From contig JASXSV010000009.1 in assembly GCA_030674915.1 (NCBI GenBank), positions 1 to 64,000 on the forward strand: DNA of 64,000 nt, in the 5' to 3' direction. Under the pieces are notes generated by a model. It saw only the letters and a list, made by a program, of their open reading frames with translations, made no database searches and had not been told where the DNA came from. Position numbers and translations under genes: made by a program. This document shows, piece after piece, positions 8,890 to 18,200 of the stretch (position 1 is its first letter; each line of letters begins with the position of its first letter). This DNA comes from Candidatus Endonucleibacter bathymodioli (GTDB taxonomy: Bacteria > Pseudomonadota > Gammaproteobacteria > Pseudomonadales > Endozoicomonadaceae).

Positions 8890-8994
8890 TTACTACCAAA
8901 ATGCCGGTGCTATTGCTATTATCAGCCATAGTTTATAACCAGCGGCATATTTTCACACTTTTGAAAACTAGGAATAACACGCGTATAACTTCTT

Positions 8995-9879
8995 ATGGCA
9001 TATTTTGAGCGAATAGGTGTAACCGGTCGTCAGGAGAGATCTGATGTGACTGATACCCTACAAAGATTAATACGTTTTCTGGTAGGGTGTGATGTTTCAA
9101 TCCTATTGGATGAAAATATTGCCGGGTTGATACCTGATTATTCGCTGCAAACTTGCCAACGAATAGAGATGGGCGAACAGTGTGATCTGGTTGTTGTTGT
9201 CGGCGGTGACGGCAGTCTACTAAGTGCTGCAAGAGACCTTGTAGATTATGGCACTTCTGTTATTGGCGTTAACCATGGGCGATTGGGTTTTTTAACTGAT
9301 ATTTCTCCCAAGGAGCTGGAAACCCAGCTTGGGGATGTTTTAGCAGGTAAGTATTTAGAAGATTATCGGTTTTTCCTCGATGCGAGAGTAACAAGAGATG
9401 GTCAGCTGGTAGGCACTGGCAGTTCTTTGAATGACGTGGTTTTGCATCCAGGTAAATCAACACGAATTATTGAGTTTGAACTGTATATTGATAATCAGTT
9501 TGTTTATAAACAGCGATCTGATGGTTTGATTATTGCTACTCCTACTGGTTCAACTGCCTATGCTTTATCTGGTGGGGGACCCATAATGCATCCTAGCTTG
9601 GATGCTATGGTGCTGGTACCAATGTTTCCTCACCTGCTGACAAATCGACCGCTTGTTATAAACTGTGAAAGCGAGTTGAGACTAGTTATCAGCAATGATA
9701 ATAGTATCTTCCCCCAAATAAGCTGTGATGGGCAGGTTCATATTGCAGGGGCCCCTGGGGATGAAATCTTTATTCGCAAAAAAAAACAGAGACTAAAATC
9801 AGTGCACCCGCTAAATCACAATTTTTATGAAGCTTGCCGCTCAAAACTGCGCTGGAACTATCAGGAATATGGACGATGA
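8995..9879 (+). CDS. nadK: NAD kinase
   Basis: The 294-residue cytoplasmic enzyme phosphorylates NAD to NADP, setting the cell's NADP pool. The family motifs are all present: VVVVGGDGSLL (residues about 65-75), GVNHGRLGFLTD, the NDVVLH segment and SDGLIIATPTGSTAYALSGG (the NAD-binding loop). Length and start match gammaproteobacterial NadK (a short strand reading F-RIGVTGR after the start). The ribosome site is weak. Its last codons overlap the start of the rhomboid gene by ATGA, indicating co-translation. Confidence 0.96.
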   Translation: MAYFERIGVTGRQERSDVTDTLQRLIRFLVGCDVSILLDENIAGLIPDYSLQTCQRIEMGEQCDLVVVVGGDGSLLSAARDLVDYGTSVIGVNHGRLGFLTDISPKELETQLGDVLAGKYLEDYRFFLDARVTRDGQLVGTGSSLNDVVLHPGKSTRIIEFELYIDNQFVYKQRSDGLIIATPTGSTAYALSGGGPIMHPSLDAMVLVPMFPHLLTNRPLVINCESELRLVISNDNSIFPQISCDGQVHIAGAPGDEIFIRKKKQRLKSVHPLNHNFYEACRSKLRWNYQEYGR

Positions 9880-10802
9880 GTACTCAGCACCATAACGCTT
9901 TATGCCGTGTGATGGCGACTCCCATGACCATGGATCTCAGTCCGCTGTCATTTTTCCTCTATCGTCAGGGTGTTCCTCATAAGATTACAGAGGAGGCAGG
10001 AGCACAAGTGGTATGGACAACTGATGATGCACTGATACCAGTAATTATGCGTCACTATCAAGACTGGCAAGAAGAACGGTTGATCTTAGAGGCCCCTCCA
10101 AAGCGACAACAACATAAAATATCCACAATTATAGCCAATATTTCTTGGCGGAAATATTTTGTGACATTCTTATTTTTGATTATTTGCGTAGCGGTTACAT
10201 TAGCATCCTGGTTTGGTGAAGCCTGGTGGTTAGTGTCAAAGCTTACGTTTGTACCTGTTCACAGGGTTTCAGACGGATCAGGGGGAGCCCTTCTTTACTT
10301 TGGCACGCTCTCTATGGTGAGTGATCATAGTCAGTACTGGCGGTTTATTACGCCTATTTTTCTTCATTTTAACGTCCTGCATTTAGCATTCAATATGCTC
10401 TGGCTGTTTGATCTCGGCAAACGCATTGAAACCCGTAAGGGCGGACTGCATTTATTTCTAATTATCTTATCTACCGGCGTGGGATCTAATTTAGTGCAAT
10501 TTTTTTGGGGTGGCACAGGTCTTTTTGGGGGGTTTTCCGGTGTGGTTTTTGGTTTATTAGGATACTGCATGGTTTGCGAAAAAGTAGATAAGTCATGCCA
10601 GTTTGGGATATTACCTGCTCTCTATTATTTTATGTTGATTTACCTAGTAATTGGCTATACCGGAATCATGGACGGTCTTGCAGGTGGTAGTATTGCTAAT
10701 GCCGCCCATACTGGAGGGCTTTTATCTGGAGCCGTGGTGGGTCTTTTGGCCGGTGTGTTGCTGCGAAAAAAATCAGCACCGCTAGTAGAAGATGAAGAAT
10801 GA
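9876..10802 (+). CDS. glpG: Rhomboid intramembrane serine protease (GlpG type)
   Basis: This 308-residue inner-membrane protease cleaves membrane proteins within the bilayer. The start at 9876 overlaps the nadK stop (ATGA); a longer frame starting at 9834 would overlap nadK by 46 bases and is less likely. A cytoplasmic N-terminal domain of about 100 residues is followed by some six membrane segments. HLAFNMLWLFDLG is the H-x-x-x-N oxyanion segment, GGFSGVVFGLLGY carries the catalytic Ser, and AAHTGGLLSG carries the catalytic His. The order and spacing match GlpG. The pairing with nadK is one I recall from pseudomonads. Confidence 0.9.
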   Translation: MSTQHHNALCRVMATPMTMDLSPLSFFLYRQGVPHKITEEAGAQVVWTTDDALIPVIMRHYQDWQEERLILEAPPKRQQHKISTIIANISWRKYFVTFLFLIICVAVTLASWFGEAWWLVSKLTFVPVHRVSDGSGGALLYFGTLSMVSDHSQYWRFITPIFLHFNVLHLAFNMLWLFDLGKRIETRKGGLHLFLIILSTGVGSNLVQFFWGGTGLFGGFSGVVFGLLGYCMVCEKVDKSCQFGILPALYYFMLIYLVIGYTGIMDGLAGGSIANAAHTGGLLSGAVVGLLAGVLLRKKSAPLVEDEE

Positions 10803-10885
10803 TTTTTCATACTTTAATACCTTCTTTATTCAGCAGCCTTATCTTCATGCATACTATTAATTACGATGATTTTGTCTAAACTCGT

Positions 10886-10934
10886 GATCATTAAAGGTGT
10901 GCATTTATTGACTGTTCTTACCTGAGTGAGGGTA
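10886..10934 (+). repeat. Partial dispersed palindromic element, cut by a MITE-like insertion
   Basis: ATTAAAGGTGTGCATTTATTGACTGTTCTTAC matches the left half of the recurrent element. The match stops where the 110-bp inverted-end element begins. Confidence 0.5.
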
Positions 10935-11044
10935 TGAGACATTTGCACGATTGTTCTTTTGCCAGTTGGCTTCGTTAAAAACTTACTCAATCGAGCATTT
11001 TTGCCTCACCAACGAACAAAATTAAGGCTCGTGCAAAAGTCTCA
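10935..11044. mobile_element. MITE-like element with 16-bp inverted ends
   Basis: TGAGACATTTGCACGA at 10935-10950 and its inverse TGAGACTTTTGCACGA at 11044-11029 differ at one base and bound 110 bp with no coding capacity. An inverted, truncated copy of its left half lies at 11717-11775. Confidence 0.65.
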
Positions 11045-11382
11045 GTATAAATAATGCCAAGGGGTTTTGCTCACAAAAAAACCTAGATGGCACAATAAAC
11101 TTACCTTGACCTATCCTACATCCGACCCCTAACATCATTATTATGCCTGCCATAACCAATAGGGTTTTATTTTACTCAGAATATTAACGATACCTCATAG
11201 CGTCAATCAATGGCAAACAGATTATAGGTATGTTAAGTTCTTGCATACATAGTTTCCTCGTTAGTTTTACTAGACTGTGTCATGATTGCTTAAATTCGCA
11301 ATTGCATGCTTTATTTTATTGCTGCAAATGCTCAGTTTGCACCAAAGATACTGATGTTTAATAGACGTTACTAAAAGATGAT
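11045..11382. other. Gap upstream of the DUF1315 gene
   Basis: No gene seen. It should hold the promoter of the DUF1315 gene, but no convincing boxes were identified. Confidence 0.3.
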
Positions 11383-11640
11383 ATGAGATTTGAGGATTTT
11401 TTAAGTAAGATAACCCCGGAACTTTATAAAACGTTGCGGCGATCGCTGGAGTTAGGAAAGTGGCCTGATGGCAGCCTCCTAAAGCCCGAACAAAAAAGTG
11501 CAACCCTGCAAGCGTTAATGATTTATGAGTGCAAAGAGATACCTGAGAAAGAACGTATCGGGTATATGCCTCAGCACTGTAAAAGCAAGCGGCCTAAGCG
11601 TGACGACACTGTTGATAGTATTATCCAGTTTAAGTTGTAG
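11383..11640 (+). CDS. DUF1315 family small protein
   Basis: The 85-residue conserved protein of unknown function has the family pattern: L-ITPELYKTLRRSLELGKWPDG, then LKPEQKSATLQALMIYE near the middle. The C-terminus is basic. It is probably cytoplasmic. In related bacteria it lies near the DUF2797 gene and pepN, as here. The gene is bracketed by two inverted copies of a MITE-like sequence (10935-11044 and 11717-11775). Confidence 0.85.
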   Translation: MRFEDFLSKITPELYKTLRRSLELGKWPDGSLLKPEQKSATLQALMIYECKEIPEKERIGYMPQHCKSKRPKRDDTVDSIIQFKL

Positions 11641-11716
11641 TATACAACCTTTACACTAGCCGTATTTTTGTTCACTGGTTAGGCAAAACCGCAAGAAAAG
11701 AGAGAGTTTATACTTA

Positions 11717-11775
11717 TAAATGCTCGATTTAGTACGTTTTAACGAAGCCAGCTGAAAACAGAACAATCTTGCAAG
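11717..11775 (-). repeat. Truncated inverted copy of the MITE-like element
   Basis: The reverse complement matches 10944-11003 (GATTGTTCT...GGCTTCGTTAAAA...TCGAGCATTT). The inverted end itself is degraded. Confidence 0.6.
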
Positions 11776-11903
11776 GGCTAAATATGTTATTTCCTATAAT
11801 TAAACGTCATTTTTAGTCTACAAATATACCTAGAATAATTTGATGGAAGCAAGGGTTTAAAGTTTATACCCACTAGTATCTTCAAGCATAATGGTTATAC
11901 ACC

Positions 11904-12014
11904 CATTACGTTGAAGGCGTGTGGTTATTAACCTCTCTCACTAACCTCAATCACCCACTAACCGTAGGCTCATGTGAGCTTCGCTCGTTTACTGCCTACT
12001 CCCCCCTTCAATGG
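11904..12014 (+). repeat. Dispersed palindromic element, full copy
   Basis: From TTGAAGGCGTGTGGTTATTA through CTCACTAACCTCAATCACCC and GTAGGCTCATGTGAGCTTCG to CCTTCAATGGAAACGG. Ends are inverted repeats; the inner arms are partly degraded. Confidence 0.75.
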
Positions 12015-12027
12015 AAACGGGATAACA

Positions 12028-12033
12028 TAAGGA
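12028..12033 (+). promoter_or_regulatory. Strong ribosome site deciding a GTG start
   Basis: AAGGAG lies six bases before GTG at 12040. A closer ATG at 12038 is out of frame. Confidence 0.7.
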
Positions 12034-12039
12034 GTTTAT

Positions 12040-12891
12040 GTGTCAGCATTAGAACTGGCTATGAATGGAGGGCTGCGTGGTAGCCTTAGCAAGATGCCTG
12101 TCATTCTTACAGAGCCGATTAATTATACTCTTGCAATTGGTGATGAAGCATTACCGCTAAATGGGTTGCTTGGGCATCAGTTATCCATTGAATATTTGGG
12201 TGAAATTAATTGTAGCCACTGCGGCCGTAGGACTAAAACAAGTTTTAGCCAGGGTTTTTGTTATCCCTGTTTCCGCAAGCTACCCCAATGCGACACCTGC
12301 ATTGTTAGCCCTGAGAAGTGTCACTATAGCCAAGGCACCTGCCGAGACCCAGCTTGGGGTGAACAATTCTGCATGACTGATCATATAGTGTACCTTGCTA
12401 ACTCTTCGGGTATAAAGGTTGGCATTACCCGTGCCAGTCAGGTGCCTACCCGTTGGATAGACCAAGGAGCCACCCAGGCATTACCTTTTATTCGAGTGGC
12501 TACCCGTTATCAGTCGGGGATTATTGAAACCTTATTCAAAGAATTTGTTAGTGACCGGACTAACTGGCGTACCATGCTCAAGGGCGCGGCAAACCAGATT
12601 AATCTTAAACAAGCTGCAGCAGAGCTGCTTGACACTAATCAAAGTAGGATTAATAGTATTCAGACCGAGTTTGGTATCAATGCTATTCAGCCTCTGACTA
12701 ATGCTGATGAGGTATTACTTCACTATCCTGTAAACGAATATCCTGTCAAAGTAACGTCTCTAAGTTTTGACAAAACACCTATTATTGAAGGAGTGCTGAT
12801 GGGGATCAAGGGACAATATCTCATTTTTGATACCGGTGTTTTAAATATACGAAAGCACTCGTCTTACCAGGTTAAGGTTTCTGTTGTTTGA
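12040..12891 (+). CDS. DUF2797 family zinc-ribbon protein
   Basis: This 283-residue protein of unknown function starts at GTG. It carries a Cys-rich region at about residues 58-115: INCSHCGRRTK, FCYPCFRKLPQCDTC, then CHYSQGTC, probably two or more metal sites. This is followed by HIVYLANSSGIKVGITR, which resembles the core of GIY-YIG-type nuclease folds. The C-terminal part has no further recognised motif. The family is widespread in gammaproteobacteria and often lies near pepN, as here. Nucleic-acid binding is a reasonable guess from the Cys pattern and the GIY-like core but is not shown. Confidence 0.85.
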   Translation: MSALELAMNGGLRGSLSKMPVILTEPINYTLAIGDEALPLNGLLGHQLSIEYLGEINCSHCGRRTKTSFSQGFCYPCFRKLPQCDTCIVSPEKCHYSQGTCRDPAWGEQFCMTDHIVYLANSSGIKVGITRASQVPTRWIDQGATQALPFIRVATRYQSGIIETLFKEFVSDRTNWRTMLKGAANQINLKQAAAELLDTNQSRINSIQTEFGINAIQPLTNADEVLLHYPVNEYPVKVTSLSFDKTPIIEGVLMGIKGQYLIFDTGVLNIRKHSSYQVKVSVV

Positions 12892-13029
12892 GAAGGTATT
12901 ATTGGTACAGATACCAACGCGCGAAGTTACATAAGCCTATAAGTAGTCAATAGCCGCTCACCTTCAGAGGAATTGGTAGATACTCTGTCATTAAAATAAC
13001 GTAATAATAAAAGACTTCAGCCAAACTCA

Positions 13030-13115
13030 ACCAAGTCGATCATATTCTGGTAAAATATTGGCATGCAACGATCCTTTACAATACAGCCAAAACTCTTCGT
13101 ATCCGCTACTCTTCG
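13030..13115 (-). repeat. Dispersed repeat B, copy 1
   Basis: The reverse complement (TACGAAGAGT...CTGTATTGTAAAGGATCG, TTGCATGCC, AATATTTTACC, TTGGTTGAG) matches 24241-24325. It is probably an end of a mobile element. Confidence 0.6.
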
Positions 13116-13492
13116 TACGCTGTTGAAACGGTCAAAGCTATCCTCTGCTGACTTGAGTGGAACATGGTATCGCTACGGCTCACGATAGACCAGAGAGAAA
13201 TTAGCTCAGTTTGGTATTAAATATCAAGCTCAACCTGAGCTACAGAGAGAAACCACTGTCATAAGAAGAGAAAGCTCGTAACAAAAAATTATCCATAACA
13301 CTCGCAGGTAGTACGCGTCCTTTTGCCACCGAGAAAAGACACTACCGGCTTGCTAGAACTAAGTTCATGGGCATTTCCAAAAATGAACCGTTTATAGGCT
13401 GGCCGCTATTACCGCGAACATTCGCAAAGGCACTAAGTTTTGGTGCTCTATGGTGTGTCGAAACCATGTTATGCAATATAAGTACGTCAAAA

Positions 13493-13550
13493 ATCAGTTC
13501 GAAACGCTAGAAACAGTGTATAAATCCGATAATTTGGTGTTAAATACCCT
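13493..13550 (+). repeat. Dispersed repeat C, copy 1
   Basis: AAATCAGTTCGAAACGCTAG and the following 40 bases match the reverse complement of 59046-59104. Confidence 0.6.
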
Positions 13551-13643
13551 GATAAGATTCGTAATGACTGAAAAAATTGGTAAAGTCTAATGACTGTGGT
13601 TAAAGTCGTTGGTTATGCGGAGGTCTCAATAAGGGTTGCACGT

Positions 13644-16277
13644 ATGAAAGATTCACAGCCAAAAGCAATATTTCTTAAAGATTACCAGCCCCCTGCTTAC
13701 TGGATAGACAAAACGGACCTTGTATTTGATCTACATGAAGATTATGCACTGGTCACTACTGCTCTAAGTATGCGTTTAAATGAATCTCAGGGAGAAGCAT
13801 CGGCGTTAGTACTTGCCGGTGACAAGGATCTGGATCTGCAAAGTGTCAAGATTGATGGACGCCTTCTGGAAAAAAGTGATTACACCGAAAGCGAGGAGCA
13901 GCTTACCATTCCCATTAATAACGCGCAGTTTTCTCTGGAAATAAAAACCCGCATCAAGCCTCAAGAAAATACGTCTCTTGAAGGATTGTATCAATCCAAC
14001 GGTATGTTCTGTACCCAATGTGAGGCAGAAGGGTTTAGGAAAATAACTTATTATTTGGATCGCCCAGATGTAATGTCGGTATTCACTACCAAAATTATTG
14101 CTGATAAGGCTCGCTATCCTGTACTTCTATCTAATGGTAATGATATCGACAGAGGGGGGTTAGATGATGGCCGTCACTGGGTAATGTGGAGCGATCCCTT
14201 TAAAAAACCCAGTTATCTATTTGCTATAGTTGCTGGCGACCTTCAGTTAGTTGAAGATCACTTTACCACTATGAGTGGACGTGATGTTGTTTTGCGCATT
14301 TTCACAGAACAACACAATATTCACAAATGCGACCACGCAATGGTATCACTAAAAAAATCCATGAAATGGGATGAAGAAGTGTACGGCAGGGAGTATGACC
14401 TTGATGTTTTTATGATCGTGGCCGTAGATTATTTCAATATGGGCGCTATGGAAAACAAAGGGCTGAATATTTTTAATTCATCCTGCGTGCTGGCTAGCCC
14501 TGATACTGCCACAGACTCCCGCTATCAGCGGATTGAAGCTATAGTTGCCCATGAATACTTTCATAACTGGTCTGGTAATAGGGTCACTTGCCGCGACTGG
14601 TTCCAGCTGAGCTTAAAAGAAGGATTCACGGTTTTCCGTGACAGTGAGTTTTCAGCAGACATGAACTCTAGAGGCGTTAAAAGAATAGAAGATGCTGACA
14701 TCCTGAGAACAGTTCAATTCGCCGAAGACTCAGGGCCTATGGCACACCCTATTAGACCCGAATCTTTTATCGAAATCTCCAACTTTTATACCGTTACTAT
14801 TTACGAAAAGGGAGCTGAAGTAGTACGGATGATTAATGGTATTTTGGGTGCTGAAAACTTTCGCAAAGGTTCTGATCTCTACTTTAAACGTCATGATGGG
14901 CAGGCGGTTACCTGTGAAGATTTTGTTAGAGCCATGGAAGATGCTAGTGGTTATGATCTCGGGCAATTCAGACGCTGGTATAGTCAAGCTGGCACACCAG
15001 TGCTTGATGTAACGGATCACTTCAATGAACAGACCGGACAGTATCGCTTAACAATTGAGCAAAGTTGCCCAGCAACACCTGATCAAGAAACAAAAGAGCC
15101 TTTCCATATTCCTTTTAGACTTGGACTTTTGGGTGATGATGGTAAAGATTTAGCACTTAATATACAGGGTGATACTGAAATTGTTTTGGATGTTAAAAAG
15201 AGTAAAGAGACATTTATATTTGAGCAGATTTCCACCAAGCCGGTGCCTTCTCTACTAAGAGGTTTTTCCGCTCCTGTCCGTGTGCATTATAACCACACTA
15301 TGAGTGATTTGGTCTTCCTGATGGAAAATGACTCCGATAGTTTTAATAGCTGGGATGCTGGACAGCGTTTAGCTATGGCTGACATTCAGGCGCTGGTAGC
15401 AGCTTTTAACAAGGGAGAAAAAAGATACCCAGATAAAGTGTTAATTGATACATTTGGTAAGGTAATTACAAATGAATCACTGGATTTAACAGTAAAAGCA
15501 CAAATGTTAATATTGCCCTCAGAAGCAAGCGTTGCTGAACATAATGACAATGTACAGCCAGACTTAATTTATTTGGCACGTAAACAAGTGAAGCAAGATA
15601 TTGCTAGGGCTCACCAATCATCACTACTAAAGCTTTGGACAAGTCTGAGCCAGGACAAAATTTACACGCCTAAAGCTGAAGATATTGCTGAGCGCACATT
15701 GAAAAATGTTTGCCTTAGCTATCTGGTGACATTGGATAATGTTCAACACCTTGAGCTGGCAAGCAACCAGTATTCTCAAGCGAGTAATATGACTGATCGT
15801 TTTGCCGCACTTTCTTGCGTTATCAATGCTGAACGTCAGCAGCCTGCGCTAATTACGAAACTGTTAACAAGCTTTTTAACTCGTTATAGAGATGATGCCA
15901 ATGTTATGGATCAGTGGTTTAGTGTTCAGGCTTCAAGCCCTCTTCTTGGAACATTAGCTCACGTGCAGTCATTGATGGAGCATGAGCAATTTGATGAAAA
16001 TAATCCAAACAAAGTAAGAGCTGTGCTAGGTGCATTTTCTCAAAATATGCGCCAATTCCACTGTAAAGATGGCAGCGGCTATCGTTTTCTCGCTGAAATG
16101 ATAATTATGTTTGATGCCAAGAATCCACAGATAGCTTCTAGGTTACTTCAGCCTCTCACCCGATGGCAGAAGTTTGAGCCCACTCGCCAAGAATACATGA
16201 AAAAAGCACTGGAAACTATTCGACAGGAATCAAATTTATCAGCTGATGTGTATGAAGTGGTGAATAAAAGCCTGTAA
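13644..16277 (+). CDS. pepN: Aminopeptidase N (M1 metallopeptidase)
   Basis: The 877-residue zinc enzyme removes N-terminal residues from peptides in the cytoplasm. The start [17 protein letters not shown] matches the beginning of E. coli PepN and has AAGGG eight bases upstream; an in-frame ATG 54 bases earlier would add a tail absent from the family. GAMENKG (substrate-binding exopeptidase motif) is followed by HEYFHNW (the HExxH zinc site, near residue 302) with the third zinc ligand Glu in [20 protein letters not shown] carries the catalytic Tyr. The length equals that of PepN. It closes the nadK-to-pepN block. Confidence 0.97.
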   Translation: MKDSQPKAIFLKDYQPPAYWIDKTDLVFDLHEDYALVTTALSMRLNESQGEASALVLAGDKDLDLQSVKIDGRLLEKSDYTESEEQLTIPINNAQFSLEIKTRIKPQENTSLEGLYQSNGMFCTQCEAEGFRKITYYLDRPDVMSVFTTKIIADKARYPVLLSNGNDIDRGGLDDGRHWVMWSDPFKKPSYLFAIVAGDLQLVEDHFTTMSGRDVVLRIFTEQHNIHKCDHAMVSLKKSMKWDEEVYGREYDLDVFMIVAVDYFNMGAMENKGLNIFNSSCVLASPDTATDSRYQRIEAIVAHEYFHNWSGNRVTCRDWFQLSLKEGFTVFRDSEFSADMNSRGVKRIEDADILRTVQFAEDSGPMAHPIRPESFIEISNFYTVTIYEKGAEVVRMINGILGAENFRKGSDLYFKRHDGQAVTCEDFVRAMEDASGYDLGQFRRWYSQAGTPVLDVTDHFNEQTGQYRLTIEQSCPATPDQETKEPFHIPFRLGLLGDDGKDLALNIQGDTEIVLDVKKSKETFIFEQISTKPVPSLLRGFSAPVRVHYNHTMSDLVFLMENDSDSFNSWDAGQRLAMADIQALVAAFNKGEKRYPDKVLIDTFGKVITNESLDLTVKAQMLILPSEASVAEHNDNVQPDLIYLARKQVKQDIARAHQSSLLKLWTSLSQDKIYTPKAEDIAERTLKNVCLSYLVTLDNVQHLELASNQYSQASNMTDRFAALSCVINAERQQPALITKLLTSFLTRYRDDANVMDQWFSVQASSPLLGTLAHVQSLMEHEQFDENNPNKVRAVLGAFSQNMRQFHCKDGSGYRFLAEMIIMFDAKNPQIASRLLQPLTRWQKFEPTRQEYMKKALETIRQESNLSADVYEVVNKSL

Positions 16278-16309
16278 TTTAGCAGAGTATTTGTAATTAT
16301 ACCCACTCC

Positions 16310-16362
16310 TCTTTGATGGAGGCGTGAGGTTGTTGGTCGCTATAACATGCAATGGTAACTGG
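16310..16362 (+). repeat. Partial dispersed palindromic element
   Basis: TTTGATGGAGGCGTGAGGTTGTTGGTC, then GCAATGGTAAC. Only the two ends remain. It lies between the convergent pepN and batD genes. Confidence 0.55.
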
Positions 16363-16430
16363 CATAGTAATGAGACTGTCTCTGCAAGTGCCTCATTGCT
16401 TCTAACTTTGTTTGGAAGCGATGATACTCA

Positions 16431-18200
16431 TTACTCAGGGTAAAGTTCGTCAATATTGCTCTTAGTATCTACAAAAAATGTTTTCCTGAGAGAACTGCAT
16501 ACCTCCAAAATCTCCTCTCCCGTAGCCTGGCAACTTTGGTCTGAATAAATACTAGAATCAAGTTCAGCACACAATGCTTTCAGTTGATCTGATTTTAATC
16601 GCTCAGTGCATTGATCTACTGTCCTAATGCTGGCGTCATTCAGAAATACTCGACACCACAGCTTCATTTGCTCCAGTATCATTTCTGATTTCGCTCCGTT
16701 AGCACAGGCATTTTGTAGCGCCTTAAAAGCAGACGCTTCATTGGGTAGATCTAACGAGATCTCTGGTGTATCTTCATCTACTTCCGATGAATCCTGATCC
16801 TGCTGAGAAGACTTATTCCGCGATTTCTTCCAGAAAATCAGAATAACTAAACCAGTTAGTAACCATAGGCCAGCAAGTATAATTGCAACCCACTGCCATA
16901 TGCTTAGTGATGTGCCATCCATTGCTTCTAATGATTTTTCCAGAGAGTCCTCTTTAGCTGTTTCTTTGTTGGCAACAACTGATTTAGTTGACGATATTAC
17001 TTCATGGGAATCTTCGGCAGGTTGCAATATTAACGTGGTTGCAGGTATTTCTGCCACCCTAGCTTCATGATTTGTAATGTCAAACCAACTTACACGAACT
17101 GCCGGTAGCTCAATTGTGCCCGCCTCCGTAGGAACCATAGCAATAGCTGAAACCCTTTTCCCAACAAAGAAACCATCGGCACTTTCATAGTCATTCGTGG
17201 ATGATTGATCCGGATAAGTATTGACGCCGACAGGACTGGGTATTTTCAAAATTGGTAGTTGAGCCGAAAACAGTCCCTCTGCGTCCATAGTAATTGTTCT
17301 AGTAATAGCATCTCCGACTTTTATTGAGTCAATCGGTTGGCTCCATGACTCGCTAAGGATTAGATTTCTTGCCGGCAACCAATTATGTCCTGAATAGTCT
17401 TGAGGCGAATCTTTAACGGTTACTTGTATTTCCGGAGAGCGGGCACTTACAGACCTTCCCCCCATTGAAAAGATACTAGCAAAAGGATCCCCTCTAGTTG
17501 GCGTAGTTCCAGTGAAGGTCTGGGACGGAATTGTTAAAGTGCCAGATTTTTGTGGTGATATCACATAGTTTATTTCAAAAACGCTATAACGAATGCCATT
17601 AAGCGTAGTTTCGTACGTTGCGGTATCTCCTATCTTATTTACAATGGCATCCTCTATATCCATTGATGATAAACTACTTTCACCGTGAAGTCTGATGCTA
17701 TGAAAAATCTTTAGAGTTAGTTTTATGTGTTGCTGAATATAGACGCTCTCATCACTAATCTCTGCTCTCATAAATATAGGACTTATTCCTGTCCCTGAGC
17801 CTTGTTCTGAGCCTCTTCCATCTTGCACATTGATGGTAATGGCTGATGATACTTCGTTACCCAGTGTTATAGCAGGAATGGTTAACCTGCCTTGGTGTTT
17901 TGGCGAGATGGTTACTACCCAGTCACGCCAAGATTCCTGATGATTATTGATGATTCTAATTTGTCTGCTTTGGCGAGTTCCAACAATAAAGAAGTCTTGC
18001 TCCAGAACATTCAGATTTGGGCTAGATGCACTGTTGGCATCCGACCTAAGGGTCAGCTCTAAGGTTTCATGAACAGCAATATTGGTACGATCTACTGACG
18101 CAGAAAACGCAGATAATGCAGGCGGTGCATGCATTATAATTACGCACAGTAGCGTTACAAAAATCCAAGAAGTCACTTTTATTGCGTTTGTCATTACCAT
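16431..18200 (-). CDS. batD: BatD-like protein
   Basis: This 589-residue protein belongs to the BatD (aerotolerance-related) family. A signal peptide (residues about 8-31) is followed by an extracytoplasmic region starting FSASVDRTNIAVHETLELTL, the usual BatD opening. A membrane segment (IWQWVAIILAGLWLLTGLVI) near residue 435 precedes a cytoplasmic C-terminal tail. It is the last gene of a MoxR-DUF58-DUF4381-BatA-BatBC-BatD operon, thought to act in MoxR-assisted assembly or stress tolerance of envelope proteins. The stop of the upstream gene overlaps a second possible start (TAATG at 18194), so the true start is 18200 or 18194. Confidence 0.9.
   Translation of the reverse strand: MVMTNAIKVTSWIFVTLLCVIIMHAPPALSAFSASVDRTNIAVHETLELTLRSDANSASSPNLNVLEQDFFIVGTRQSRQIRIINNHQESWRDWVVTISPKHQGRLTIPAITLGNEVSSAITINVQDGRGSEQGSGTGISPIFMRAEISDESVYIQQHIKLTLKIFHSIRLHGESSLSSMDIEDAIVNKIGDTATYETTLNGIRYSVFEINYVISPQKSGTLTIPSQTFTGTTPTRGDPFASIFSMGGRSVSARSPEIQVTVKDSPQDYSGHNWLPARNLILSESWSQPIDSIKVGDAITRTITMDAEGLFSAQLPILKIPSPVGVNTYPDQSSTNDYESADGFFVGKRVSAIAMVPTEAGTIELPAVRVSWFDITNHEARVAEIPATTLILQPAEDSHEVISSTKSVVANKETAKEDSLEKSLEAMDGTSLSIWQWVAIILAGLWLLTGLVILIFWKKSRNKSSQQDQDSSEVDEDTPEISLDLPNEASAFKALQNACANGAKSEMILEQMKLWCRVFLNDASIRTVDQCTERLKSDQLKALCAELDSSIYSDQSCQATGEEILEVCSSLRKTFFVDTKSNIDELYPE

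Larger units (their letters stand above)
12892..13643. other. Gap holding mobile relics
   Basis: About 750 bases with no intact gene. It carries two dispersed repeats (13030-13115 and 13493-13550), described separately. The part between them looks like degraded coding sequence with many stops; its origin is not recognisable. Confidence 0.45.
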
